A DNA stretch of 64,000 nucleotides from Curvularia sp. ZM96 (GCA_022457065.1 JAJGBQ010000002.1:1-64000), one strand, 5' to 3'; counted from the first letter of the stretch, positions 23,998-34,755 are shown. Made by a program: numbers and translations. The notes: generated by a model from the sequence alone, not told the origin.

Positions 23998-24372
23998 TCA
24001 GGAAAGCGTTGGTTCGATAGCAGGAACGCCTGTACCAGAGCTTGAACTCCCCTCGACTTGCGCTTTCGCACGGTCCTGAAGATCCGACAACGCAAGATCT
24101 CGACAGGTATACGAGTGTTCGCGATCCTTCAGCTCTAAAAGCCCCACCTTACTTTGAGCAAGGCGCAACTTCAGGCGAGCAATTTGTAACTCGATTTTGC
24201 GACGCTCACGCTGAACTGTCTCCCACTCCTCCTCGGAAGTAAGCAAACTACACTCAGCAGTTGCGCAAATACAGCTAGCACAACGACCGGAATTCATCTC
24301 AACGAAACAACGAAGTTCCTCCTGTTTGCAACGCTTACAACGAAAGTCCATCTCCATAGATTCGTAGTCCAA
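23998..24372 (-). CDS. Small Cys-rich coiled-coil protein antisense to chromovirus 3' region
   Basis: A 124-residue frame opposite to the retroelement direction, between its chromodomain and its polypurine tract. The N-terminal third has paired cysteines (CKRCKQEELRC, then GRCASCICATAEC) and could bind zinc; residues 50-95 are a charged heptad-like segment rich in Glu, Arg and Leu; the tail is Ser/Gly-rich. I do not recognise a family and do not assign a function. It starts with ATG at 24372. It may be an accessory antisense frame of the retroelement or chance. Confidence 0.4.
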   Translation of the reverse strand: MDYESMEMDFRCKRCKQEELRCFVEMNSGRCASCICATAECSLLTSEEEWETVQRERRKIELQIARLKLRLAQSKVGLLELKDREHSYTCRDLALSDLQDRAKAQVEGSSSSGTGVPAIEPTLS

Positions 24373-24583
24373 TTAAGCACGTCGGGTACGAAGATTTGCT
24401 GTTGACTTCTGGGCACGATTGCGACGGGAAGACAGGACCTTGGTCACGGTTGGGAAGGTTGAAGAAAGCAGGCAGTCACATTGAACCAGCACTGGCCGAC
24501 GCTTTATGCAAAACACGCCGCGACGCGCGGCAGGGTAAGACAATGCGCCAGGATTTGAGACGATGACCCTGGAAGGGGGGTAG

Positions 24584-24811
24584 TGTTACAAGTGAAATGT
24601 AGAAGAATTTCCTGGCTGACAACGAGTGGTTGACGGTTCTCACTCAGGATGCAGGCCAAAAGGTAATCATGGCTGTGGAGCCACAGTGACCAAAATAACC
24701 GGGACTTAGCAACACCTTGCTCTCTGCACTAATAACTACGCACCTTTGGGAGTAATTTGTAATTTCTTCAAGCGCCGCATCATACTCGAAGATACTGATA
24801 AGAACTTTCTA
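24584..24811 (+). repeat. Probable chromovirus 3' LTR, interrupted
   Basis: Begins TGTTACAAG three bases after the polypurine tract at 24571-24580, as a 3' LTR should. It is cut at 24811 by the NLR1 element; the rest probably resumes at 36891. The true LTR end could not be located. Confidence 0.5.
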
Positions 24812-25286
24812 ACGTCCATCCCTACGTGCCGGGACGCACGGTGTAACGGGACACTTTTTCTTTCGGGTGCCCGGATTGTACCAACTATGCCTATAAATGT
24901 ACAGGTCTAGCGTGCATCTATTTTACAGTTCTTGCTCTTCTAGTGCATCAGCCTCCGACGCTGAGAGGCGTATTGTTGACCACGCTGTCGCTCGTTCTGT
25001 CAGTGCCGTCCATCGACTCTCCTCTAATACCCCCTTGTTTGTTCGCGATGGTATAAACTCCTACATAGCTCGGCGGGCTAGAAAGAAAGCTAAGATAGCA
25101 AAGATCAAGACTGCACACTCAAAGAGTCTACTTAGCGTGAGAAGTGTGCGTCCCGGCAGTTTCTCCGCGCTGGCGACAACATCGTCAAAACGCGATGAGC
25201 TGGCCGTGCGACTTTAGCGGCGTTTGGTAGCGGTAGCGTGCTGAGATGTCTGCGAGGGGTTGCGCGCTGTGGCTGAGAGCTGCGGC
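24812..25286 (+). repeat. Left TIR of the NLR1 element
   Basis: 475 bp, matched by the inverted right arm and by 53591-54065 (left arm of NLR3, same length). It contains the shared core GCCGGGACGCACGGTGTAAC and an inward-facing TATAAA at 24892-24897 that overlaps the ATG of the small frame inside. Confidence 0.9.
24897..25217 (+). CDS. TIR-encoded 106-residue frame, function unknown
   Basis: Inward-facing open frame inside the TIR. It is Ser-rich at the N-terminus (SSCSSSASASDAE), has a basic middle (ARRARKKAKIAKIK) and a conserved SVRPGSFSA segment. Related frames occur in all six TIRs of this window, intact or broken. However, its ATG overlaps a TATAAA, the right-hand copy of NLR3 lacks an ATG, and many differences between close copies change residues. 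It may therefore be promoter or leader sequence rather than a protein. Confidence 0.4.
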   Translation: MYRSSVHLFYSSCSSSASASDAERRIVDHAVARSVSAVHRLSSNTPLFVRDGINSYIARRARKKAKIAKIKTAHSKSLLSVRSVRPGSFSALATTSSKRDELAVRL

Positions 25287-25541
25287 ACAGAGATCCTTGC
25301 CTTGGCAGCTCCTATTCCCGATTTATAGGCAGCCATACCTAACACTTACTTCTAGCATAAGGTTTGTTATTACATTGCGTAGATTTGTTGTGCAGAGTGG
25401 ACTGAGCCCCTTTACAAGACATCTAGAGTTATTCAAATTCACTACTTCGTATTACTGTACGGTTACTTTTAAAAGTTATAGTTATAGGTGAGTCACAGGA
25501 TCTAGCTTTGAGATTTGCATTAGTTACATATGCAGATAAAG
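25287..25541. other. Spacer downstream of NLR1
   Basis: Short stretch between the left TIR and the stop of NLR1, without a recognised feature; presumably 3' untranslated region of the receptor gene. Confidence 0.5.
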
Positions 25542-28500
25542 TCATGAGTTTTCGTTAATACACTCCGCTCGCCAGCTATGCAGCGTGTCAAGCGATGACT
25601 GTGTATCATGGTGTTGCTCACCAAGGACCTGCTGGCGCAATTGGAAGCATGTTTCCATTAGTGCAAGAGCCTCCTTATGACGAGCTTGCGACTGCAGCGT
25701 AATGGCGAGATTGTTCATGCTGGTCAGCGTGTCTAGATGCTCATCACCAAGCACTCTCTTCCTTGCCTGCATTACTTGCACCTCCAGCTCTTCGGCCTCT
25801 GTCCATCGCCCTTGGTTGCTGTATGTCAACGCTAGATTGCCCATGCTGAGCAGCGTGTTGGGATGTTCGTCCCCAAGTATTCTCTTCGTCGTCTGCATCA
25901 CTTGCAAAAACAGCTCTTCTGCTGCTTTCCATTGCTCTTGGTTCCAATATGTCGACGCCAGGTTGCCCATAGCGAGTAGCGTGTCAGGATGCTCGTCTCC
26001 AAGCACTCTCTTCCTCACCTGCATCACTTGCACCTCCAGCTCTTCAGCCTCCTTCCACCGTCCTTGATTCCAGTACGTCAAGGCTAGGTTGCCTATAATG
26101 GTTAGCGTAGAGGGATGCTCTTCGCCAAGCACTCTCTTCATCGTCTCTATAACCTTGACCTCCAACTCTTCTGCATCTTTCCACCACCCCTGGTTCCTAT
26201 ATGTCGACGCTAGGTTAGCAACGCTGGTCAGTGTATGAGGATGTCTGTCACCAAGAATCCTGCCTCTCATTTCAATCACTTGCGCTTCCAACTGCTGCGC
26301 CTCCTTCCACCGTCCTTGACTACTGTACGTTAACGCCAAGTTGCCCATGCTGAGTAGCGTGTTGGGATGTTCGTCCCCGAGTACTCTCTTCGTTACCTCC
26401 ATAACTCTTACTTCTAGTTCTTCTGCATCCTTCCACTGCCCCTGACGAATATATGTCGACGCCAGATTGCCCATAATACTCAAGGTAAAGGGGTGCTCTT
26501 GTCCAAGCACCCTCTTTGCCACCTCTATCACATGTACTTCTAGCTGCTGAGCCTCCTTCCACCGTCCTTGACTACTGTACGTTAACGCCAAGTTGCCCAT
26601 GCTGAGCAGCGTGTTGGGATGTTCGTCCCCGAGTACTCTCTTCGTTACCTCCATGACTCTTACTTCTAGTTCTTCTGCGTCTTTCCACTTCCCCTGAGCT
26701 CTCCATATTGATGCTAGGTTGTTTACACTGAGCAGTGTGTCAGGATGCTCGTCTCCAAGCACTCTCTTCCTTGTCTGCATCACTTGCACCTCCAGCTCTT
26801 CGGCCTCTTTCCATCGCCCTTGGTTCCTGTACGTCGACGCCAGATTTTGCATGCTGGTTAGCGTGTCAGGGTGCTTGTCGCCAAGCACTCTCTTACTCGC
26901 CTGCATCACTTGAACTTCCAGCTCTTCTGCCTCCTTCCATCGTCCCTGATGGTTGCGTATCATCGCTAAATTACCCATGCTGAGCAGTGTGGAGGGATGG
27001 TCCTTTCCGAGCACTTTCGAGCATATCGTAAGTTCTTTTGCTTGCAGCTCTCCGGCCTCCTTCCATCGTCCTTGACTCCTGTATGTTGATGCTAGATTTG
27101 CCATGCTAGTAAGGAAGAAGGGGTGCTCATTGCTAAGCACCCTCTTGCTCATCTCCATTACACGTAATCCTAGCTCCTCTGCATCCTTCCAGCGACCTTG
27201 TCTGCTGTAATTCAATGCTAAGTTATTGATACTGATCAGTGTGTCAGGATGCTCGTTTCCAAGCAATCTTTTCTTCGCTTCTATCACCTGGACTCCTAGC
27301 TCTTCCGCATCTTTCCATCGCCCTTGACTACTATATATCAGCGCTAGATTACTCATACCGCCCAGCGCATAAGGGTGCTCATTTCCAAGCACAATCCTAA
27401 TCGTGTCCAATACTTGCAGTCCCAGCTTTTCTGCGTCTTTCCACCGCCCCTGGCTGTTATATGTTGTCGCTAAGTTGCATATGCTGAGTAGCGTCGATGG
27501 GTGCTTATCGCCTAGTATCTTCTGTTTCATCTCTATCACTTGCACCTTCAGATCTTCACCTTCTTTCCATCGACCTTGGTTTTGGTATATTGAGGCTAGA
27601 TTGCCTATGCTGCCCAGCGTGTCAGGATGTTCGTCGCCGAGCACTCTCTTTCTCGCTTGCATCACTTGCATCTCTAGCTCTTCAGCCTCTATCCATCGCC
27701 CTTGGTTGCTGTATGTCAACGCTAGATTGCCTATGCTGAGCAGCGTGTTGGGATGCTCGTCGCCAAGCACTCTCTTGCGTGTCTGCATCACTTGCACCCC
27801 TAGCTGTTCGGCCTCTATCCATCGACCTTGGTTTTGGTATATTGAGGCTAGATTGCCTATGCTGCCCAGCGTGTCAGGATGTTCGTCGCCGAGCACTCTC
27901 TTTCTCGCTTGCATCACTTGTACCCCTAGTTCTTCGGCCTCTGTCCATCGCCCTTGGTCCCTATGCGTCAACGCTAGGTTGGCCATGCTAGTTAGCGTGG
28001 CAGGATGCTCGTCGCCAAGCACTCTCTTCCTCGTCTGCATCACTTGCACCTCCAGCTCTTCCGCTTCCTTATATCTCCCATCATGGTACAGACTCGTGGC
28101 ACATTTCTGTGCAAGATCTAATCTTTCCTCGTCACTATCCTCTATCTGACTATGCGACAGAGTGAACAGAGCGTGCGGAAGCAAGCGCCTCCACTTGCTT
28201 CTGTTACTGTGATCGTCGTTCGGAAACACCTCAACTAGCTTTGTGATAGCGCGCTGAGTCCATTTTTGGAGCTGTCCCTGAGCTTGTAGTCTAGTACGTA
28301 GAACATCATGCACCAGTTGATGGACGTCTAGTGCTAATTCGGCAGGTCGTCTGGTGACGAGCGCATACTTGTCAAGTACTTTGACGGCATCTTCACGGGC
28401 CCGTGGTGAAGCTGCCTCTAGAAGATCGAGTGAGATATCCTTTCGATCCACGCATGCAGCAACAAAGAGATAGTCTATAGCGACCGCATCGCTGTTATAG

Positions 28501-30071
28501 ACTTGGTTTATGGAGAGAGATAGTATAGCAGCTATAGTCTTACTTAGACCACATTCCCGCTGCTCGCCTTCAGATGAGTCATCGCTGTACTTGAGAACTG
28601 CATCTTTGTGCTGGTCTAGCTGTGCTTGGTACTGCTGCACGGTCATACCACTAGTGTTCATGCACGCTGCCGCTTGCGCGATTGCTAGAGGCAGATACAG
28701 CAGCTTTCTTAGCAAGTGCATGGCAACCTGTTGCTCAGTATTCGAAAACGGCGTTGCCAGGCGGTTTTGTAGCATCCTCAGCGCCGTGCCTGGCGTCAGC
28801 TCATGCAGCGCTGTGACGTTCTGTGGAGCAAGCGCCTCAGCTATATTGCTCTCTGTTGTTGTGAAGATGACAGAACATAGATTAGAGTGCGGCAGAAACT
28901 CGGCTAAGTTTGTTCTAGTAGCTTCTGTCGTAGACAAGCCACTGGGCCATACAGTAGTGCGCTCCACGTTGTCGAAGACCAGCAAACACTTTCGCGCACT
29001 TAATTCTGACACACAGCGTTCTACGATCTGGTTTATGTCTGCCTGGTCATCGTCACACCCAGGAATACTGAGCTTCTGCGCAACGATGGCATAAGACTGG
29101 TAGAGACTGTCTCTGTCGCTCGCGTCCATCCAGAAAACTGAGCAGCTTCTGCTGTTCTGCTTTGTTCTGTGTGCAACCTCGAGTGCGAGCTGCGATTTGC
29201 CTGTTCCGCCAGGGCCAACAATTGCTAGCGTGGTGGTGGTCTGCGTATTGCTAAAGAGCTTCGCTTCTAGCTCAGCAAGCTGTAGTTCGCGGCCTACAAA
29301 AGACTGGTTTCGTAAGAATGGAATAATCGACGGCGCGCTGCCAGCTCCCTCGACTTCAGCCTGCAGCCTTTTCAATGCTCTCTCCTTTCCTTCTCTATAC
29401 GTCGTAGGCATAGAGATGCCAAGAACTCCAAGCAGGCAATACACAATGTCTTCGTCTTCGGTCGTTTTGCGATTTTCAACCCATCGCATTCGCTCAGATA
29501 TGCTAAACTGGTCTAAAGGACAGTTGCGCAGCGCGGCTAGTGGAATGTCGGTGACATCGTGCAGTAGTTGATTAAGTGACACTTTGTCGCCTATGCGCTG
29601 TCCTTCACACGAGAAGAACTCGACTGACACTGGCGCGACCAGCTCTTGGAGCGTCCATCCTCGAGTGAACCATTCGCTCTTCCGGAACGACGTCTCCCAG
29701 TCGCTGCGTTGGGGCGTGTCCGCCGTAGCGAATAGCGAGACATCTGATAGAAAGACGTAACATCGGGCCGCGTTCTGGTACCACTGGAACATCGAGTTGA
29801 TCGCCTTCGAGCGCTCGTTGTTGTTCCATCTGTCGATGCAGCATGTGTCGATCCAGAAGTACCGCAGCCCGTCCTGAGCTGCTTGTTCGGCGCAGAACCG
29901 TAGCTTTCGGTAGCCATCTTCTTTCTCTTTGTAGTTTCTATTCGATATGTCCTCAATAAGGATCTCAGAATCGCTCCATCGGTGCGATAGAATAGCGTAG
30001 GGCGGGATCAGCTTGCCGCGAAAGTCTGTCAAGATCAGTTTACCTAGCGCGTCGAAATGGAGAAGCCGCAT
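25542..30071 (-). CDS. NLR1: HET - NB-ARC - TPR receptor
   Basis: Intronless, 1,509 residues. Residues 1-220 form a HET domain (IPPYAILSHRW, YFWIDTCCID, WFTRGWTLQEL). FVGRELQLAELEAKL leads into an NB-ARC ATPase with P-loop VGPGGTGKS (285-293) and Walker B CLLVFDNVE (362-370). From about residue 680 to the end come 19 full and one partial 42-residue TPR units (consensus RVLGDEHP-TL-SMGNLA-TY--QGRW-EAEELE). Such STAND receptors act in fungal heterokaryon incompatibility and probably innate immunity; the HET domain is the cell-death effector and the repeats sense the ligand. Units 12 and 14 are identical in protein but differ at silent sites. ATG at 30071 begins MRLLHFDALG, typical for HET proteins. 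It sits alone inside a TIR element; its left neighbour TIR lies 255 bases beyond the stop. Confidence 0.95.
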   Translation of the reverse strand: MRLLHFDALGKLILTDFRGKLIPPYAILSHRWSDSEILIEDISNRNYKEKEDGYRKLRFCAEQAAQDGLRYFWIDTCCIDRWNNNERSKAINSMFQWYQNAARCYVFLSDVSLFATADTPQRSDWETSFRKSEWFTRGWTLQELVAPVSVEFFSCEGQRIGDKVSLNQLLHDVTDIPLAALRNCPLDQFSISERMRWVENRKTTEDEDIVYCLLGVLGISMPTTYREGKERALKRLQAEVEGAGSAPSIIPFLRNQSFVGRELQLAELEAKLFSNTQTTTTLAIVGPGGTGKSQLALEVAHRTKQNSRSCSVFWMDASDRDSLYQSYAIVAQKLSIPGCDDDQADINQIVERCVSELSARKCLLVFDNVERTTVWPSGLSTTEATRTNLAEFLPHSNLCSVIFTTTESNIAEALAPQNVTALHELTPGTALRMLQNRLATPFSNTEQQVAMHLLRKLLYLPLAIAQAAACMNTSGMTVQQYQAQLDQHKDAVLKYSDDSSEGEQRECGLSKTIAAILSLSINQVYNSDAVAIDYLFVAACVDRKDISLDLLEAASPRAREDAVKVLDKYALVTRRPAELALDVHQLVHDVLRTRLQAQGQLQKWTQRAITKLVEVFPNDDHSNRSKWRRLLPHALFTLSHSQIEDSDEERLDLAQKCATSLYHDGRYKEAEELEVQVMQTRKRVLGDEHPATLTSMANLALTHRDQGRWTEAEELGVQVMQARKRVLGDEHPDTLGSIGNLASIYQNQGRWIEAEQLGVQVMQTRKRVLGDEHPNTLLSIGNLALTYSNQGRWIEAEELEMQVMQARKRVLGDEHPDTLGSIGNLASIYQNQGRWKEGEDLKVQVIEMKQKILGDKHPSTLLSICNLATTYNSQGRWKDAEKLGLQVLDTIRIVLGNEHPYALGGMSNLALIYSSQGRWKDAEELGVQVIEAKKRLLGNEHPDTLISINNLALNYSRQGRWKDAEELGLRVMEMSKRVLSNEHPFFLTSMANLASTYRSQGRWKEAGELQAKELTICSKVLGKDHPSTLLSMGNLAMIRNHQGRWKEAEELEVQVMQASKRVLGDKHPDTLTSMQNLASTYRNQGRWKEAEELEVQVMQTRKRVLGDEHPDTLLSVNNLASIWRAQGKWKDAEELEVRVMEVTKRVLGDEHPNTLLSMGNLALTYSSQGRWKEAQQLEVHVIEVAKRVLGQEHPFTLSIMGNLASTYIRQGQWKDAEELEVRVMEVTKRVLGDEHPNTLLSMGNLALTYSSQGRWKEAQQLEAQVIEMRGRILGDRHPHTLTSVANLASTYRNQGWWKDAEELEVKVIETMKRVLGEEHPSTLTIIGNLALTYWNQGRWKEAEELEVQVMQVRKRVLGDEHPDTLLAMGNLASTYWNQEQWKAAEELFLQVMQTTKRILGDEHPNTLLSMGNLALTYSNQGRWTEAEELEVQVMQARKRVLGDEHLDTLTSMNNLAITLQSQARHKEALALMETCFQLRQQVLGEQHHDTQSSLDTLHSWRAECINENS

Positions 30072-30470
30072 GGCGCTTGCAGCTTGGACTTCAGTCTAAA
30101 GAATCAGAGGCGTGAACGACTTTGGTGGTAGATTAGTGAGAGCAGAATGTTAGTGGGAGTAGAATGGCATCTTTACGATAAAGCAGAGAAGGCAGCCTGG
30201 TGAGGCAGTGCATGCAACCGGGCTGAAGGTGCTGCTGGCTGCATCAAGCGCCCAGCGTTCTGCACTGCCTCCCCTCACCATTTACGCTAAGGCAGTATTT
30301 ACCTTGCAAACTCATGTTAGAAGAGTGCACATATGGGTAAGATGCCTGCAAACATAGCTAACTAATCTATAAAGGCCATCGTTATAGCGTCTCGCCTGGC
30401 TCTGTACGACGGGGGCGGCTGCTTACCAGCCCGGGAATAAGAGCTGTCTAAGGTCAGGCGATGAGTAAGA
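30072..30470 (-). promoter_or_regulatory. NLR1 upstream region, shared with NLR3
   Basis: About 400 bases between the NLR1 start and the right TIR. They match 54066-54463, upstream of NLR3, nearly base for base in inverted orientation, including an AAAGATGCCATTCTACTCCC motif. The two receptors therefore share promoter/leader sequence. The LINE has separated this region from the outer three quarters of the TIR. Confidence 0.6.
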
Positions 30471-30594
30471 GCCGCAGCTCTCAGCCACAGCGCGCAACCC
30501 CTCGCAGACATCTCAGCACGCTACCGCTACCAAACGCCGCTAAAGTCGCACGGCCGGCTTGTCGCGTTTTGACGATGTTGTCGCCAGCGCGGAG
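30471..30594 (-). repeat. Right TIR of the NLR1 element, inner part
   Basis: Inner 124 bases of the right arm, ending in the LINE target duplication TCGCCAGCGCGGAG (30581-30594). The outer part continues at 36538; together they total 475 bases, exactly the left arm length. Confidence 0.9.
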
Positions 30595-30610
30595 TGAGTG
30601 AGTGAGTGAG
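30595..30610 (-). repeat. LINE 3' tandem tail (ACTC)4
   Basis: Four TGAG units on this strand, directly after the target duplication. Together with one GGAG-like unit inside the duplication they form the 3' terminus of the LINE, in place of a poly(A) tail. Confidence 0.8.
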
Positions 30611-30840
30611 TTGTATTTAACGTCTATATATAAAGCCTCCCTTGGGGCATGTAGACGGGCTATGCCTATGGCTTGCCGTACTATGCCTAGGATGCCTATT
30701 CTTATTTACATGATTGTAGTGGTCTAGTAGTGGTCGTTCCGCCTGTTGATCGCCACTAAAATGATTGTGCAGTAGGTGTGTATCCGCCTTTAGTTGTCGT
30801 AGCTGATGCTTACTAAGGAGTGTGTAGTATAGAGGACATA

Positions 30841-30897
30841 GGAAAGAGAAGAGAAGAGAGGGAGAGAGAAGAGAGAGAAGAGAAAGAAAGAAAATAG
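30841..30897. repeat. Purine-rich low-complexity tract in LINE 3' UTR
   Basis: GAGAAGAGAGGGAGAGAGAA-type sequence, almost only A and G, between the end of ORF2 and the LINE tail. Confidence 0.75.
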
Positions 30898-30928
30898 GAA
30901 GACAGGAAAAGTCTTACAAGTATAGGCT

Positions 30929-33900
30929 CTAGTGAGGCCTACATATCGTGCGGTAGAAACCTGTGATTTCTAGGAAAGCGGCAAAGTCCTCTGGCTCTTC
31001 CCAGAGCGTCTGGAGGTACTTGGCTGCTTCGCTAGGTGTCCTAGGGGGTGCTGGTGGCCGTTTTGGCCAGCGCCGAAAGACTCTTGCTGTTGTGGTTTTC
31101 CGGCATAGTGCGATGTGCAAGGGGGTTTTTGGGCGCCCGCAGGAGCACTTCAGAGTCGCGTTGTCATGGTGGAACTTCCGGTGGTACCACGCAAAGTCTC
31201 CATGGCTAGTTCGGATTGCCAGCAGTCTTGCTAGGGTTGGGCGTGTTAGCTCTAGCTCCTGGGGTGGTCGGGTGGGCTGGTACGGTAGCTTCCACTGGGT
31301 GTACCAGTTAGAAAGCTTGCTCTTTGCGCTATTCCACCAAGCTGCTCTAGCTGTGACTAGTGCTGCCTTCCTGATCGTGCGTATACCCGATACTGTGGGT
31401 TGTGCTGCTAGTCCAAATGGAGTAGAAGGTTCTTTCGCCTCCGCATCTGCGAGGTTGTCTGCTGTTTCGTTGCCTTCAATATTAGTGTGTCCTGGTGCCC
31501 ATCGGATCTTGACATTAGGCATTGTATCCATTATCTCCTGGCATTGAAGAAACGCCCATTGTGAGGAGTTTGAGGCTGTCCCGCGCAGACACCAGATTAC
31601 TGAAGTGCTGTCTATACACATATAAACCGCATCTGTTGGTCTTGCTATCTGGGCCGCGTGCTTAAGCGCTCTGCATGCCCCAATCGCTTCGGCATCAAAA
31701 ACGTGTGATAGCGGATGGAGAGACCCGCGTCCTGTGGTTATCTTTTCCTGGGCCCGGTATATAGCATACCCATAGGTGACTCTCTTTTTCCCTTCACAGT
31801 ACTGTTCTGATCCATCAGAGAAGATTGTGATCGTGCTGCTATCTAAAGAGGCCCACCACTCTTTGAATTCTTTCGCAGCAGTTTTCTTCTCCATTCCTAG
31901 TGTTGGATCTGTGCGGCACCCTTGCGAGAAGTGCGGCGCTATTAGAGCTGGCCGGGGGATAGTTGGCAGAAGAAGGCCTAGCCTCTGGATCTTAGTTCTT
32001 GGTTGTTGCCTCTCCCTACCCTGGTGCCAGACTGATTGTGTGGTACGATCGCTCGGTGGGTGAGAGGATGCTGATGGTCTATTGTCTGAAGTCGCAGCGC
32101 GAGACGCCACCTAGCCTCTTCAAGTGCTACTTCTGCTGACGGTATCCCAGCTTCTCTAAAGAGAATTGGAAGGGGTGTTGTTTTATATACTGGCAGTACT
32201 GCTCTTACAGCCTGTATAAGTATGGTTTGGATAGCTGTAATATGTTGTCCAACTCTTGTGCTGACAGAGATAGGGTTGTCTTTCCTCCTTGATCTCGGGT
32301 TTCTTGTTCGTCCTTCATACCAGGCCTCTGTTCCGTACAGTAGTGAAGGTAATACGCATGTTGTTACTAATTTTCGCATAGCGTCTGGGGGCGGGCCATG
32401 AGCTGTGTTCGCAAGGCCTCTTAGGTGACTAGCAAGCTTCTTGGTAGCTGCTGCTCTATAGGCGACGTGGTGCTTAAAGCTAAGCTGGCGGTCAAACCAC
32501 ACTCCGAGCCATCGTAGTGCGGTCTGCGATCTGTCTGCAGCTGGCGCAATTGGTTCTAGCGCTGCTGCGTCGGGTAAAGGTATGCTTGGGGAGTAGCTGT
32601 CTTGCTGGCGGGTAATGTGGATCGCTTCTAGCTTCTCTGGGGCAAAAGTAACCTTATTCTGTGCACCCCACTGGTTGATTGCTTGTATATCTCCTGCTAG
32701 TAGCCGGACATTTTCGTCTAGGGTCTTTGATGCTCTGTAGATATTAATGTCATCTGCGTATCCAAAGCGTAGCGTTCTGTCCTGATTAAGAAGCTCGGCT
32801 AGATAAAGTGTGTACAGAATTGGCGACAGCGGGGATCCTTGTGGTGTACCGCAGGCTACTAGGTGGCGTGGTGTAATCTCGTTGCCTAGTCGTACCTGTA
32901 CATAGCGTTCTGATAGGAAAGAGTCAATAAACCGGACACAGGCTGGTGGCCAGCCTTGCTGGGCCATCCGGTGTAGCAACCGGTTCTTGAGAAGCGCGTC
33001 GAATGCTCCCTGCACGTCCATCGTGACCATAGTCACGCGTTTGCCTACTGCCAGAGCCTGTTCTACGTCGTGCGTGAATGCCGCTACAATGTCCATAGCT
33101 GATCGCTTTGGGACAGCTCCTACATGCTGTGGGCTGATAATATCGTGCATCATTGCCGTTGTAGCAATTCTTCTTGCCACTAGGCGTTCCAGCCCCTTGC
33201 CAATGCATGAGAGTAGGGCTATCGGCCGCATTGACCGTGCTGACGTACGGTCTTTCTTTCCGGCTTTTGGTATCATTGTTACCTCTGCTACGCGCCAGCA
33301 GCCTGGGTAGAACTCTAGCTCTAGGCATCTCTGATAAATTGCGCGAACGAGGTTCCTGATATCTGCCCAGCACGCCTTTAGTAGCCGTACCGTTATTCCG
33401 TCCGCACCTGGCGAAGTGCTAGCTACGCCAATAGCATAGCGCTCTGCTTCTTCAGTTGATACCCTAGTGTCCCACGGTAGCGGGCTTTGAGTGTAGTCCT
33501 CTGCTTCTGGTGGTGCTGGCAGATCATCTGCATCGTTGAAGCGGTCTAGCAGTTCTCTGCGTAAGGCCTCAGCCTTCTCTGCTGTATCTGTGATGGTTTC
33601 ACCATTTACTACTAGTGGGGAGTCTTGTTGGTTTGGTAACAGCTTGTGCCATCTGGCTAGGCTGTAGAGGTCTGAGTCTGTCTTGATGCCGTCTATCCGG
33701 TCTCGCCAGTAAGCCTTCTTTGTTCGGCGCACTGTCTTTAGGAACTCTCTAGTTGCCTCTGTTGGTGGAGTCCCTATTCCCGTATGGTCTCGCAGGTGCC
33801 GCCCGTACGCTGTCTGGCATTCTGTCGTCCACCATGGTGCCGCTTGGATTTGTTCCCTCTCTCTAACCCCTGCCGTCTGGATTGCCTCTTCTATCGCTTG

Positions 33901-34755
33901 TGTAAGGTCCTGGATTATCGTTTGTAGTTGGCTTTGGTTGCTGGCTCTTGCCGGATCCCTAATACCTATGATATTCAGGCCTACTAGCTTTGTGAACCTT
34001 TCTAGATGTCTCTCTAGTACTTTGTGCTTCTTTGGATCTTCTGCTGCTAGTCCTCGGGCTGGTAATGTCGTGACCTGTGTTGCGTGGTCCGAGCCAGAGT
34101 GCATATCTGGCCGTACAACCGTGTCGGCAAAGGGAATGTTTGAGAATGTTAAGTCTATTACATGGCCAGCTCGATGAGTTGGCACTCCCGGCTGCCCAAT
34201 AAAGTCCATGGCGTGGGTCCGGGCCCAGCGTGCGAGCTCTGACCCGCCTCCTGTGGTCACCGAGCCAGGTTCGAAACTCTCGTGCCTTGCATTCATATCC
34301 CCTCCGATAACGCATCTGCTCGGTGGTGTCAGTTCCTGTATGTAGGTGACTGCTGGTTCTAGTGCCTCTCGGTTCTGGTACACGTTAAGTATAGCGTATC
34401 CGTTCACCTCTGTCCAGAGTATGTCTCGCGTGACCCTAGGCAGCACTTTAGCTCTTAGATTAACGCCCTTGCGGGTGTAGGTAAGCACCCGTGGCCTTTC
34501 ATTCTCGCGTTCCTCCCTGCTATCCCATGCTATCACAGGCGCGTGCATGTGGTACCCTGGATGGTTCTTAGTTACGGTTCCTGGTAGTGTCCATGGCTCC
34601 TGGATGCATATCACGTCGATGTTTTCATCTGAGGCGCGGCACAGTATAGTGTCGTGGCATTCTGAGGCTTTGCCTACGTTCGCCCATGCTATTCGTAGCT
34701 GCTTCCAGCCTGGGCAGTGCTGCCCGTTGTATCGTATTGGTTGACGTCCTACCAT
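30929..34755 (-). CDS. LINE ORF2: endonuclease, reverse transcriptase, RNase H (one frameshift)
   Basis: The ATG at 34755 overlaps the ORF1 stop (ATGGTAG). The first frame (34755-31978, 925 residues) has an AP-endonuclease domain (CIQEPWTL, GGDMNARHES, GSDHATQ) and a reverse transcriptase (FGYADDINIY, GTPQGSPLSPILY). The second frame (overlapping, to 30929) has RNase H acidic residues (TIFSDGSEQ, FDAEAIGA, IDSTSVI, GHTNIEGNETADNLA) and a terminal Cys-His motif (CSCGRPKTPLHIALC). The frames join between about 31985 and 32010 by a one-base shift. This may be a genuine inactivating mutation or a nanopore error. Domain order is that of the ascomycete Tad1 clade. Confidence 0.92.

Larger units (their letters stand above)
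23830..24811 (+). mobile_element. 3' end of a chromovirus, not RIP-mutated
   Basis: Translation at 23835-23960 gives WAKSHNAWKLGGNLTNCKSL, the same chromodomain end as in the RIP-mutated copy at 19060-19140, but with CpA/TpG intact. Downstream come an antisense frame, a polypurine tract (GGAAGGGGGG, 24571-24580) and what looks like the start of a 3' LTR. The NLR1 element is inserted at 24811. Upstream parts of the retroelement are missing, so this is a relic. Confidence 0.72.

Noticed and set aside
26320..28150. Long plus-strand frames opposite the NLR1 TPR region
   Set aside because: They are shadows of the 126-base repeat period of NLR1; their repetitive Ser/Pro/Cys composition follows from the antisense codons.
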